From NCBI GenBank assembly GCA_046155605.1, contig JBJXFQ010000148.1, forward strand, positions 1 through 11,917: a DNA stretch of 11,917 nucleotides, in the 5' to 3' direction. The notes under the pieces are model-generated. The model saw nothing but the letters and a program-made list of their open reading frames with translations, had not been told where the DNA came from and ran no database searches. Each line of letters starts with the position of its first letter. The stretch's first letter is position 1. The position numbers and the translations under genes were made by a program. The DNA comes from JAEUIZ01 sp046155605 (GTDB lineage: Bacteria > Planctomycetota > Phycisphaerae > Phycisphaerales > UBA1924). Below, piece after piece: positions 1-6,592 of the stretch.

Positions 1-1614
1 ATTGATGTCATTGCCGAGCAATTCTTCGGCGATGCGACCGGCACAGGCGACCCGCATCTGGGAATCGATCCATTTGCGGCTGTAATAAGTGCGATCTTTC
101 TCAGGCAGGGCGAAAGTCGCCCCACCGTAGGGTCCGCGCGGAATGATGCTCACCTTGTGAACCGGGTCGGCCTCGGGCAGCAGCGACTGCACCAGGGCAT
201 GACCCGCTTCGTGGTAGGCGGTCAGGAGGCGGTCCTTTTCCTCGACCACGCGGCTGCGCTTGGCGCGGCCCCAGCGGACTTTGTCACGGGACTCTTCCAG
301 GTCTTCGAGCTCGATCGCGTCCTTTCCGGCGAGGGTCGCCAGGAGGGCGGCTTCGTTGATGATCGCCGCCAGGTCCGCGCCGCTGAACATCGGCGTCCCC
401 CGCGCGATCCGCTCGAGGTCCACCTTCGGGCCGAGTTTCACCTTCTTCGCGTGGACCTGCAGGATCTCGAGCCGCCCCTTCAGGTCGGGCAGAGGCACCG
501 TGATCTGGCGATCGAAGCGCCCGGGTCGGATCAGCGCCGGGTCGAGCACGTCGGGGCGATTCGTTGCCGCCACCACGATCACGCCGTCGGTCGTGGCGAA
601 CCCGTCCATCTCAACCAGGATCGCGTTGAGCGTCTGCTCTCGCTCGTCGTGCCCGCCCGTCTGATAGCCCCCGCCGCGCCGACGGCCCACCGCGTCGATC
701 TCATCAAGGAAAATGATGCACGGCGACGATTCCTTCGCCTGCTTGAAGAGGTCACGCACGCGCGATGCGCCCACCCCCACGAACATCTCCACAAAGTCCG
801 ACCCCGAGATGCTGAAGAACGGCACGTCGGCCTCGCCCGCGATCGCCTTGGCCAGCAGCGTCTTGCCGCACCCCGGCTCGCCCACCAGCAGCACCCCGCG
901 CGGGATCCGCCCGCCCAGTTTGGTGAACTTCTTCGGGTTCTTCAGGAACTCGATGATCTCCGTGACCTCTTCCTTCGCCTCGTCGATCCCCGCGACGTCA
1001 ACGAAGGTGATCCCCGTCATCTCCTTGTTCATCATCCGGTGCCGGCTCTTGCCGAAACTACCCAGCATCCCCCCACCGACGCTCGCGTTCCGCAGGCCCC
1101 GCGACACGATCCAGAACACCAGCATGATGAGCAGGAACGGCCCGAACCAGTACAACATCGGGATCCAGCCCGGCGTCGGGACGCTCTTGGCCCGGCCCTC
1201 GGTGATCTTGATCACGTCCTCGACGATCGGCTTGGATGTCGCCGTGTTCAGATCGATCACATGCAGCGTCCGCGTGTTCGAATCTCCCGCGGGCGTCCGA
1301 TACGCACGCACCGAGTCGTCCCGGATCTCAACCGTGTCCGTCTCGATCCGGCCCTGCGACCAGAGCAACCGGAACTGCTCCAGCGTGATCTTCTGCCCGC
1401 GCGGAGTCGTGTTGAAAATCGTGAACAACAGCACCGCCGCCAGCACGATCGTCGCCACGCCAAACAGCCCGCGGCTGGGCGGCACGCCCGGCGCGCCCTG
1501 CCGCCTTGGAGGCTCCTGACCATTCCCCGGCACCCGCGGGCGCGAATCCCGACCGTTCGATGCGGAAAGCCGCGTCAGATCCAACCCGTCCCCCACCTTG
1601 TCACGCTTGGGCAT
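1..1614 (-). CDS. ftsH: ATP-dependent zinc metalloprotease FtsH (partial, C-terminus outside the window)
   Basis: Membrane-anchored AAA+ protease that extracts and degrades membrane and short-lived cytosolic proteins. The 538 visible residues contain, in order: a Pro/Arg-rich N-terminus; a first membrane segment at about 47-67; an extracytoplasmic domain; a second membrane segment at about 148-172; Walker A GEPGCGKT at 245-252; Walker B IIFLDEID near 300; the second region of homology with arginine fingers (RPGRFDR); and the zinc site HEAGH at 468-472. The family is usually 600-700 residues, so the last part of the peptidase domain is missing. The start at 1614 follows an AAGGGA ribosome-binding site 7 nt upstream; an in-frame ATG at 1635 is possible but has no such site. 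Walker A differs from the common GPPGTGKT at two non-catalytic positions. It lies downstream of the LptE-like gene on the same strand, across a 124-bp gap. Confidence 0.97.
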   Translation of the reverse strand, partial: MPKRDKVGDGLDLTRLSASNGRDSRPRVPGNGQEPPRRQGAPGVPPSRGLFGVATIVLAAVLLFTIFNTTPRGQKITLEQFRLLWSQGRIETDTVEIRDDSVRAYRTPAGDSNTRTLHVIDLNTATSKPIVEDVIKITEGRAKSVPTPGWIPMLYWFGPFLLIMLVFWIVSRGLRNASVGGGMLGSFGKSRHRMMNKEMTGITFVDVAGIDEAKEEVTEIIEFLKNPKKFTKLGGRIPRGVLLVGEPGCGKTLLAKAIAGEADVPFFSISGSDFVEMFVGVGASRVRDLFKQAKESSPCIIFLDEIDAVGRRRGGGYQTGGHDEREQTLNAILVEMDGFATTDGVIVVAATNRPDVLDPALIRPGRFDRQITVPLPDLKGRLEILQVHAKKVKLGPKVDLERIARGTPMFSGADLAAIINEAALLATLAGKDAIELEDLEESRDKVRWGRAKRSRVVEEKDRLLTAYHEAGHALVQSLLPEADPVHKVSIIPRGPYGGATFALPEKDRTYYSRKWIDSQMRVACAGRIAEELLGNDIN

Positions 1615-1621
1615 CTCGGCG

Positions 1622-1663
1622 TCCCTTGGGGCCATCCAGGCCCGCGGAGGCCCTCATGGCCCC
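1622..1663 (-). promoter_or_regulatory. Nested hairpin abutting the ftsH ribosome-binding site
   Basis: An 8-bp perfect inverted repeat (GGGGCCAT at 1628-1635, ATGGCCCC at 1656-1663) encloses a 3x3 internal loop, a second 4-bp GGCC/GGCC stem and a 6-nt loop. On the minus strand, the direction of ftsH, it is followed at once by AAGGGA (1627-1622), the likely Shine-Dalgarno of ftsH. No U-run follows, so it is not an ordinary intrinsic terminator. It could protect the mRNA, weaken read-through from the lptE-like gene, or tune ftsH translation. The arms are visible in the sequence; any regulatory role is inference. Confidence 0.45.
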
Positions 1664-1738
1664 CAAACCTCTTCGGCGTTCGGCCCGGACGGATTCACGC
1701 GCCCACCGCGCACCGTCCAGACCCGGAACGCTAGGCCA

Positions 1739-2341
1739 TCACCATGCCGCGCGAAGTTCGGAAACGATAACCCGGGCAAGTTCCTGTGCCGACGCGTGAC
1801 GCCCCAAGTCGATCCGCTCGTTCGTCGGCCGCGACGCCACGAACGACTCCAGCGACTTCACGCCCCGCCGACGAACCAGAAACGTCCCCGTCCGGGCATC
1901 GCGCCAGTCAAAGTCGGCGCTCAGTTCCATCCCTACTTCCTGAACCAGCCCGGTCGAACTCGACGTCGAGAGTTGCCGTAACTCCGCGCTGGTGATCGAT
2001 CCCGTCAGCGTGGTCTGCGCCTTCTCCGTCGGCACGACCACCCACCGCGTCGTCCGCTGGATCTCCTTGATGATCGCGTCGGTCAGGTCGGCCTCCAGGC
2101 CGTGATGGAACGTCTGATTATCAAAGATCGGCACCGCCACCGTCCGCACCTGCTCCGATCGCGTCGATGCGAACGAATACCCGCGTGTCGGGTCTGACGA
2201 GCACCCGGTCCCAACGCCCGCAAGGACCGTCACCATCGCCGCGCTCGCTCCCGCGAGCACCCGCGCGCAAGGTGCTCTTTCGGTGGCATGGGCGTCCCGC
2301 CCGTCGATTCTGGCAAGCACTCGCGTGACCGACCGCCTCAT
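1739..2341 (-). CDS. lptE: LptE-like LPS-assembly lipoprotein
   Basis: A 200-residue exported protein resembling LptE, the outer-membrane lipoprotein that plugs the LptD translocon. After a long Arg-rich N-terminus comes a hydrophobic stretch (about 28-44) ending at Cys47 in LAGVGTGCSS, a plausible but imperfect lipobox. Then come GYSF and the family-like pattern VRTVAVPIFDNQTF, a conserved helix LTDAIIKEIQ, and the strand TTLTGSI, matching the fold of a short lipoprotein with one helix pair and a sheet. The start at 2341 is favoured because its ATG overlaps the stop of the upstream BamD-like gene (ATGA, 4-bp overlap), implying translational coupling. A longer in-frame reading up to 2560 would run antisense-free but low-complexity through the bamD-like coding region and is discounted. 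The LptE assignment rests on pattern and context; LptD is not in the window. Confidence 0.72.
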   Translation of the reverse strand: MRRSVTRVLARIDGRDAHATERAPCARVLAGASAAMVTVLAGVGTGCSSDPTRGYSFASTRSEQVRTVAVPIFDNQTFHHGLEADLTDAIIKEIQRTTRWVVVPTEKAQTTLTGSITSAELRQLSTSSSTGLVQEVGMELSADFDWRDARTGTFLVRRRGVKSLESFVASRPTNERIDLGRHASAQELARVIVSELRAAW

Positions 2342-3408
2342 GGCCTCCGGCCCTCCCCTGCCCCGGTTGCCGGCGGTGCCGCCTCGACCTCTTTCCCAGC
2401 CTCCGGCATCGTTGCGCTCTTGGGCGGCGCTGCGTACGACCACGTATTCGCGTCCAAGATTCCCATCCCCTCGCTCGCCGCCAGCGTCCGCGGATGCGTC
2501 ACCAGCAGCCGCCGAAGCGTGGCCCGCGCCGAGACCGGATCGCCCCGCCGGATGTACCACTTCGCGCGCACCAGCAGGTGCGCTCCCGCCGATTCATCCA
2601 GCCGCGAGACCAGCGCGTCGCTCAGTCCCTCGCGCTGCGCCGCCAGCGGATTCACCTCGGCATAGTCCTGGATCAGAATCTTCGCGTCCGCCAGACCCGA
2701 AGCGTCATACTGCGGACCCTTGTACCGCCCGATCTCCGCATAGATCCGCTGCACCCGCGCCCGATCCGCGAATCGGCTCCGCGGAAAGTTCTGCACGAAC
2801 AGGTCGTACGCGAGGCTCGCCAGCGCCAGGTCCCGATTCCGGTAGTAGTAATCCGCCAACTCGATCCCCGCGCGCTCCGCCAGCCGGCTCTGCGGCAGAC
2901 GCTCCTGCACCCGCACCAGGAGTTCCTCTCCCACGTCGTCCGCCGATTGGATCCGCATTCCGAGGAACTTGCGTCGATACCCATTCACATAGCGGATCGC
3001 GATCTCCAACTCGCGCTCGATCGCCCGCACATACTCCTCCGTGCCGGGGAAGTCGATGCAGACCACCTCGTAATCACGCAGCGCCTCGTACTCGTCCTTG
3101 TCCGCCGTCCGCGCGTCGCCCCGGAGCCGATACGCCAGCGGCAGCAGCGGGCTCTCGCTCTTGGCGTTGTCGTTCAGCCATCCGCGCAGCAGCCGCCGCG
3201 TGCTCCAGGCCTTTCCGTCGGCGAGCAACTCCCGCGCGCGGGCCATGGTCGCCTCGTCCGCCGTCAACGGGCGCGACGCCGCCGGCTTCCAGTCGCCGCC
3301 CTCGTCCAGGCGATACTCGCCGCCTTGCGCCAGCGCGCGCGCGCCGCCGATCAACAACAGCGCCGATGCCCATCTCGCCCAGAGCCTCATGCCCGCCCAG
3401 TGCCTCAT
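2338..3408 (-). CDS. bamD: BamD-like TPR protein, outer-membrane protein assembly
   Basis: A periplasmic TPR-type protein of about 356 residues resembling BamD/YfiO, the scaffold of the beta-barrel assembly machine. A signal peptide is visible (hydrophobic WASALLLIGGA, then ALAQG, a likely signal peptidase I site). The body carries paired helices typical of the family: ARELLADGKAW, a YEVVCIDFPGTEEY segment, YRNRDLALASLAYDLFVQNFPRS, and a last helical repeat SARATLRRLLVTHP. The tail is Ala/Pro/Glu-rich and unstructured. Unlike E. coli BamD there is no lipobox Cys near the N-terminus, so it is probably soluble or held by partners. The start is uncertain: ATGs at 3468, 3408 and 3390 are all in frame and none has a strong ribosome-binding site; both 3408 and 3390 leave a good signal peptide. 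It is the first gene of an overlapping pair with the LptE-like gene. Confidence 0.7.
   Translation of the reverse strand: MRHWAGMRLWARWASALLLIGGARALAQGGEYRLDEGGDWKPAASRPLTADEATMARARELLADGKAWSTRRLLRGWLNDNAKSESPLLPLAYRLRGDARTADKDEYEALRDYEVVCIDFPGTEEYVRAIERELEIAIRYVNGYRRKFLGMRIQSADDVGEELLVRVQERLPQSRLAERAGIELADYYYRNRDLALASLAYDLFVQNFPRSRFADRARVQRIYAEIGRYKGPQYDASGLADAKILIQDYAEVNPLAAQREGLSDALVSRLDESAGAHLLVRAKWYIRRGDPVSARATLRRLLVTHPRTLAASEGMGILDANTWSYAAPPKSATMPEAGKEVEAAPPATGAGEGRRP
3373..3408 (-). repeat. 18-bp tandem duplication spanning two candidate start codons
   Basis: On the minus strand, 3408-3391 and 3390-3373 are adjacent copies of an 18-bp unit differing at three positions. Each begins with ATGAGGC, and they encode MRHWAG and MRLWAR. 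The duplication is in frame and adds one more start codon and a basic segment to the n-region of the BamD-like signal peptide. The repeat is directly visible; whether both ATGs are used is unknown. Confidence 0.6.
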
Positions 3409-3590
3409 GCCTGGAGGATACAACCCTCGCCACGACCCCGTTGCATCCTGCGACGACCGCCCCGCCATTCTGACAGCCAAACCCCCGACCGTCAGCCGAG
3501 CACTCGCCGTTTCGCGCTCGTTCCCGCGCCGCCACGCCCATCGGCCAAGCCTTGATCTCGGCGCGGCCGTTGTTCATCCTGCTCTGGTGC

Positions 3591-3609
3591 CACAGGCTTC
3601 CCGCTTGTG
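3591..3609. repeat. Short hairpin resembling a dispersed planctomycete palindrome
   Basis: In the 267-bp gap between the divergent bamD-like and mtfA genes, CACAGGC and GCTTGTG form a 7-bp stem with one G-U pair around a TTCCC loop. The sequence resembles the CACAGGC-TTCCA-GCCTGTG type of palindrome that I recall as dispersed in planctomycete genomes. Only one copy is present here, so repeat status cannot be shown from this window. Nothing else recognisable lies in the gap; no clear -35/-10 pair was found. Confidence 0.35.
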
Positions 3610-3675
3610 CTGCTCGCCCTCGCCGCGCGATCTCCGCGTGGCCAAGGATTGGTCGGGTAGTACGAAAGGTCCGAG

Positions 3676-4485
3676 ATGTTGTTCCGCTCGTTCCGTCGCA
3701 AGCGACTTCGCCGCGGGCCCTTCCGCGCCCAGTGGGATTCGATCCTCCGCGCCGACATGCCGCTCTACTCGCGCCTGCCCGAGGCCGACCGCCTCGAACT
3801 CCAGGGCCACATCCGCGTCTTCCTCGCCGAGAAGTACTTCGAAGGATGCCGCGGCTTCCGCATCGACGATCGCGTCCGCCTCCTCATCGCTGCGCAGGCC
3901 TGCCTCCTCCTGCTGCACCGCGAGCACGACTACTTCCCCGGCCTCCGCACCGTCCTCGTCTACCCCGGCACGTTCCTCGGCCGCGCCCGCACCACCGGCC
4001 CGGGCGGCATCGTCACCCTCTCCGAAGACCCGCGCCTCGGCGAATCCTGGTTCCAGCCCATCGTCGGCGGGCCGGTCGTTCTGTCATGGCCCGAGGTGCT
4101 CGCCGGTGCTGCCGACTCCAATGACGCTCGCAACGTCGTCCTGCACGAGTTTGCGCATCAACTCGACGCCGAATCGGGCGAGATGGAAGGCATGCCGTGG
4201 CTGGGCGACCTCGGCCGGGCCCGCCGCTGGCGCGAGATCATGGCCCGCGAGCAGCGACAACTCGCCCACGACGCCTGGGCCCATCGCGCCACCGTCCTCA
4301 ATCCCTACGGCATGCAGAGCCCCGCCGAGTTCTTCGCCGTCGCCACCGAGGCCTATTTCGAGCGCGCCGGCCCGCTCCGCGACCACCATCCCGAACTGCA
4401 CGCGATGCTCAAGTCCTATTTCGTCATCGACCCCGCGGCCGAATGGTTCGGCACCGCCGCCTCCCTTGGACAGGGAGTGGCGTGA
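3676..4485 (+). CDS. mtfA: MtfA-type zinc-dependent peptidase (M90 family)
   Basis: A 269-residue cytosolic protein of the MtfA/YeeI family. In E. coli, MtfA binds the repressor Mlc and so affects the glucose PTS, and it has aminopeptidase activity. The zinc signature HEFAHQLD is at 157-164, with His157, Glu158 and His161 as ligands and base. The downstream AEFFAVATEAYFE (218-230) provides the expected third ligand, Glu225 most likely. The family's N-terminal half is also clear: LQGHIRVFLAEKYFEGCRGF, RLLIAAQACLLLL, VLVYPGTF, and the LSWPEVLAG strand before the active site. Length is normal for the family. A GAAAGG element 6 nt before the ATG is a fair ribosome-binding site. It sits upstream of rplM with a 226-bp gap, so it probably has its own transcript. 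Its substrate in planctomycetes is unknown. Confidence 0.93.
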   Translation: MLFRSFRRKRLRRGPFRAQWDSILRADMPLYSRLPEADRLELQGHIRVFLAEKYFEGCRGFRIDDRVRLLIAAQACLLLLHREHDYFPGLRTVLVYPGTFLGRARTTGPGGIVTLSEDPRLGESWFQPIVGGPVVLSWPEVLAGAADSNDARNVVLHEFAHQLDAESGEMEGMPWLGDLGRARRWREIMAREQRQLAHDAWAHRATVLNPYGMQSPAEFFAVATEAYFERAGPLRDHHPELHAMLKSYFVIDPAAEWFGTAASLGQGVA

Positions 4486-4711
4486 GCACCTTGCAACTCG
4501 CCGGGTGCTGCGCAAACTCGTGCCTTCGTCCCCCTGTCCCTTCGTCCCCCTCTTCTTGACTCCGCCCCTCGACACGCCAATCCTTCCCTTCCTCGGAATG
4601 GGCCGGCCGGATGGCACGCCCTCTTTCGAAATCCTGCCGGGCTTTCCCGGCCCGCCCCGCCCGGTAGGCGGCGAGTTCAGGCTCCTCTGCGAGCCGTCGG
4701 AGGCCACGCCC
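4486..4711 (+). promoter_or_regulatory. Leader/promoter region of rplM-rpsI
   Basis: This gap holds several signals. TTGACT at 4556-4561 is a good -35 hexamer, but the matching -10 position (about 4579-4584, AATCCT) is poor. A perfect 6-bp GC hairpin (GCCGGG 4636-4641, CTTT loop, CCCGGC 4646-4651) lies in the likely leader without a U-run after it. A strong GGAGG ribosome-binding site at 4699-4703 sits 8 nt before the rplM ATG. Just upstream, inside the mtfA 3' end, is another small inverted repeat (4461-4477). Autoregulatory leaders are known for ribosomal operons, but I cannot identify a known L13 leader class here. Confidence 0.35.
4523..4551 (+). repeat. Two-copy direct repeat, 13-bp unit
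   Basis: CCTTCGTCCCCCT occurs at 4523-4535 and again at 4539-4551, a 16-bp period. It lies between mtfA and the candidate rplM promoter. Pyrimidine-rich and only two copies, so it may be a slippage product; a role as a paired regulator site is speculative. Confidence 0.5.
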
Positions 4712-5140
4712 ATGCGCCGTCAGACCTACTTTGCCAAGGCCGGTGAAGTCCCTAAGCGGTGGCTCCACACCGATGCCAGCGGGCAGCCCCTTGGCCGCCT
4801 CGCGGTCGAGTTGGCCACCGTTCTCATGGGCAAGCATCGGCCCGAGTACACCCCGCACACCGACACGTCCGACATCGTCGTTGTCACCAACGCGACCAAG
4901 GTCGTCCTCACCGGCAAGAAGGCCGAGCACCGCCTCAAGATGCGCTACACCGAGTATCCCGGCGGGCTCAAGACGGAGACCTACGGCTCGGTCCGCGACC
5001 GCCGCCCCGAGAAACTCATCGAGGACGCCGTCCGCAGGATGCTCCCCAAGAATCGCCTCGCGCGGCATCTGATGCGCAACCTCAAGGTCTATCCGGGGAC
5101 CGAGCACCCGCACGGCACCGAGAAACTCCTTCCCCTCTGA
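4712..5140 (+). CDS. rplM: 50S ribosomal protein L13
   Basis: A 142-residue protein, exactly the normal length for L13, an early-assembly protein of the large subunit that binds 23S rRNA. Family hallmarks are all present: WLHTDASGQPLGRLA near the N-terminus, LMGKHRPEYTPHTD, VVVTNATKVVLTGKK, the YTEYPGGLK segment, the helix EKLIEDAVRRMLPKNRLARHLM, and the C-terminal YPGTEHPH. The ATG at 4712 is fixed by a GGAGG element 8 nt upstream and by alignment to the family N-terminus; the open frame continues far upstream but that part is low-complexity and overlaps mtfA. It is followed by rpsI after 46 bp, the widely conserved L13-S9 operon. Confidence 0.98.
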   Translation: MRRQTYFAKAGEVPKRWLHTDASGQPLGRLAVELATVLMGKHRPEYTPHTDTSDIVVVTNATKVVLTGKKAEHRLKMRYTEYPGGLKTETYGSVRDRRPEKLIEDAVRRMLPKNRLARHLMRNLKVYPGTEHPHGTEKLLPL

Positions 5141-5186
5141 ACCCTGAACCTCATTCAACGAACGAACGCTCCACCAGAGACCCAGC

Positions 5187-5705
5187 ATGACCACGATCAC
5201 CCCGACCCCGATCGTCAAGCCCGAGGCCCCAACGGCCACCGCGGCCACCGGTTCGACCCCGCGCAAGCTCCGCGACGCCGTCCCCGCCGACAAGCGCGGC
5301 TGGTGGTGGGGCACGGGCCGACGCAAGACCGCCGTCGCCCGCGTTCGCATCCGCCTCTCCAAGGACGGCCCGGCGTCGTTCACGGTCCAGGGCAAGACGG
5401 ACAAGATCCGCCCCGTCGATGAGTTCTTCGCCGAGGAGCGCGACCGCGCCGATTGCCTCGCGCCCCTGAAACTCACCAACACCGAGGGCAAGTTCCAGAT
5501 CTGCTGCAGCGTGCATGGCGGCGGATTCATGGGCCAGGCCGGTGCCGTTCGCCTCGGGCTCGCCCGAGCGCTCCGCAACTACGACCCGACGCTCGAAGGC
5601 GCCCTCCGCGACGCCGGATTCCTCACCCGCGACGCCCGCGAGGTCGAGCGCAAGAAGTACGGCCAGGCCGGTGCCCGCCGTCGCTTCCAGTTCTCGAAGC
5701 GCTAA
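5187..5705 (+). CDS. rpsI: 30S ribosomal protein S9
   Basis: A 172-residue S9, the small-subunit head protein whose C-terminal tail reaches the P-site tRNA. The conserved core starts at about residue 42 with GTGRRKTAVARVRI, continues through VHGGGFMGQAGAVRLGLARAL and LRDAGFLTRDAREVERKKYGQ, and ends in the invariant basic tail finishing QFSKR. The first 41 residues are a Thr/Pro/Ala-rich extension absent from the roughly 130-residue E. coli protein. No strong ribosome-binding site precedes the ATG, so translation may be coupled to rplM, 46 bp upstream. A strong terminator lies 70 bp after the stop. Confidence 0.98.
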   Translation: MTTITPTPIVKPEAPTATAATGSTPRKLRDAVPADKRGWWWGTGRRKTAVARVRIRLSKDGPASFTVQGKTDKIRPVDEFFAEERDRADCLAPLKLTNTEGKFQICCSVHGGGFMGQAGAVRLGLARALRNYDPTLEGALRDAGFLTRDAREVERKKYGQAGARRRFQFSKR

Positions 5706-5775
5706 GCCGCCGCGGGTTCACCCGGGGAGTCGCCACAACGCCTCGCCGCAGTTCTCGTCTCCGATGCGCAATCAA

Positions 5776-5803
5776 ACCGCCCCCCGTGGGGCGGTCTTTG
5801 TTT
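5776..5803 (+). terminator. Rho-independent terminator of rplM-rpsI, probably bidirectional
   Basis: A perfect 8-bp stem (ACCGCCCC 5776-5783, GGGGCGGT 5788-5795) with a 4-nt CCGT loop is followed by CTTTGTTT. In the opposite sense the stem is followed by TTTGATT, so it can also end the minus-strand beta-helix/dockerin transcript that stops at 5867. Its place between two converging transcription units fits that double use. Confidence 0.88.
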
Positions 5804-5866
5804 CGTGCCGCTGTCGTCGGTCAACCGCTGCGGTTGGCAGATGCCTGCCTCTCAACGTCGCTCCGC

Positions 5867-6523
5867 TCAGGGGCAGCCCGCGGCAAACGCGTTGAGGAAG
5901 CAGATGAAATCGGCGACGTTGAGCACCGGCGGGGTGTTGCTGCGGTCGCAGTTGGCCGAGGGGTCGCCCGCGGCAAACTTGTTGTTGAAGCAGACGAAAT
6001 CGACGACGTTCAGCACCGGGGCCGTCGTGCTCTGGTCGCAGTTGGCGGCACACTGGAGTTTGACGAACTTGGAAGCGTCGTCGAGGTTGATCCAGCCGAT
6101 GTTCTCGCCCCAGGCGTAGCCCCTGAGTCGGCCGGCCTCGATGCGCGCGGGCTGCGCGGGCGAAGCCAGCGCCCCGCCGGAGAAGTTGATCCACCCGACG
6201 TTTTCGCCCCAGGCAAAGCCCGAGAGGGCACCCGCGGCGGAGACATTGACGCCCGCATCGGCACCGGTGGCGTTGGAGAACTGGATGCCGTTGGCGGGTG
6301 TGCCGCCGATGCGGACCCACCCGATATTCTCGCCCCAGGCGAAGCCGGAGAGACAGGTGCCCAGGTCACGAACGCCGGAGTTGGCGCTGTTGGCGTCGCG
6401 CCAGTTGAGGTAGCCGGCGTTCTCCTGCCAGCAGAACTTGTTGACCGGATCGATGGAAGACTGCGCGAGGGTCGGGGCAGCGGATGCGGCGAGCAGGGTC
6501 GCTGCGGAAAGCTGGCGTCTCAT
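5867..6523 (-). CDS. Secreted WGENxGW-repeat protein with C-terminal GC-type dockerin
   Basis: A 218-residue exported protein. Residues 1-21 form a signal peptide ending TLAQ. Three near-identical motifs follow: GFAWGENIGWVRI, GFAWGENVGWINF and GYAWGENIGWINL, each after a Leu-Ser/Arg, plus a degenerate first copy (FCWQENAGYLNW). Such WxENxGW repeats occur in secreted proteins of several phyla; their fold and ligand are not settled as far as I know. The C-terminus is a duplicated dockerin-like calcium module: ANCD-x-S...PVLNV-x-DF-x-CF-x-N-x-FAAG occurs twice, ending GCP, the arrangement of the GC-type dockerin-anchored proteins of Phycisphaerae. It lies 69 bp downstream of the beta-helix gene on the same strand, probably in one operon ending at the 5776-5795 terminator. 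It likely acts at the cell surface or outside the cell; the partner of the dockerin is unknown. Confidence 0.88.
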   Translation of the reverse strand: MRRQLSAATLLAASAAPTLAQSSIDPVNKFCWQENAGYLNWRDANSANSGVRDLGTCLSGFAWGENIGWVRIGGTPANGIQFSNATGADAGVNVSAAGALSGFAWGENVGWINFSGGALASPAQPARIEAGRLRGYAWGENIGWINLDDASKFVKLQCAANCDQSTTAPVLNVVDFVCFNNKFAAGDPSANCDRSNTPPVLNVADFICFLNAFAAGCP

Positions 6524-6592
6524 GGAAGGTACTCCGAGTTCGATGGTGAGTGGTGCGAGCGGTGTGAGTGAGTGCGCTGATGGGGGGAGCGA

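Noticed and set aside
157..1734. Long plus-strand open frame (525 codons)
   Set aside because: It is antisense to ftsH, whose motifs are unmistakable; the translation is Arg/His/Pro-rich without any domain, as expected from GC-rich antisense frames.
2342..2560. N-terminal extension of the LptE-like protein
   Set aside because: Would overlap 220 bp of the BamD-like gene in another frame with Gly/Ala/Arg-rich sequence; the ATGA-coupled start at 2341 leaves a proper signal peptide.
2283..3473. Plus-strand open frame (396 codons)
   Set aside because: Antisense to the BamD-like gene; composition is almost only Pro, Arg, Ser and Ala.
3098..4711. Upstream extension of the rplM reading frame
   Set aside because: The open frame runs through mtfA in another frame; rplM homology and the GGAGG site begin at 4712.
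4424..5578. Minus-strand open frame (384 codons)
   Set aside because: Antisense to rplM and rpsI, both certain genes.
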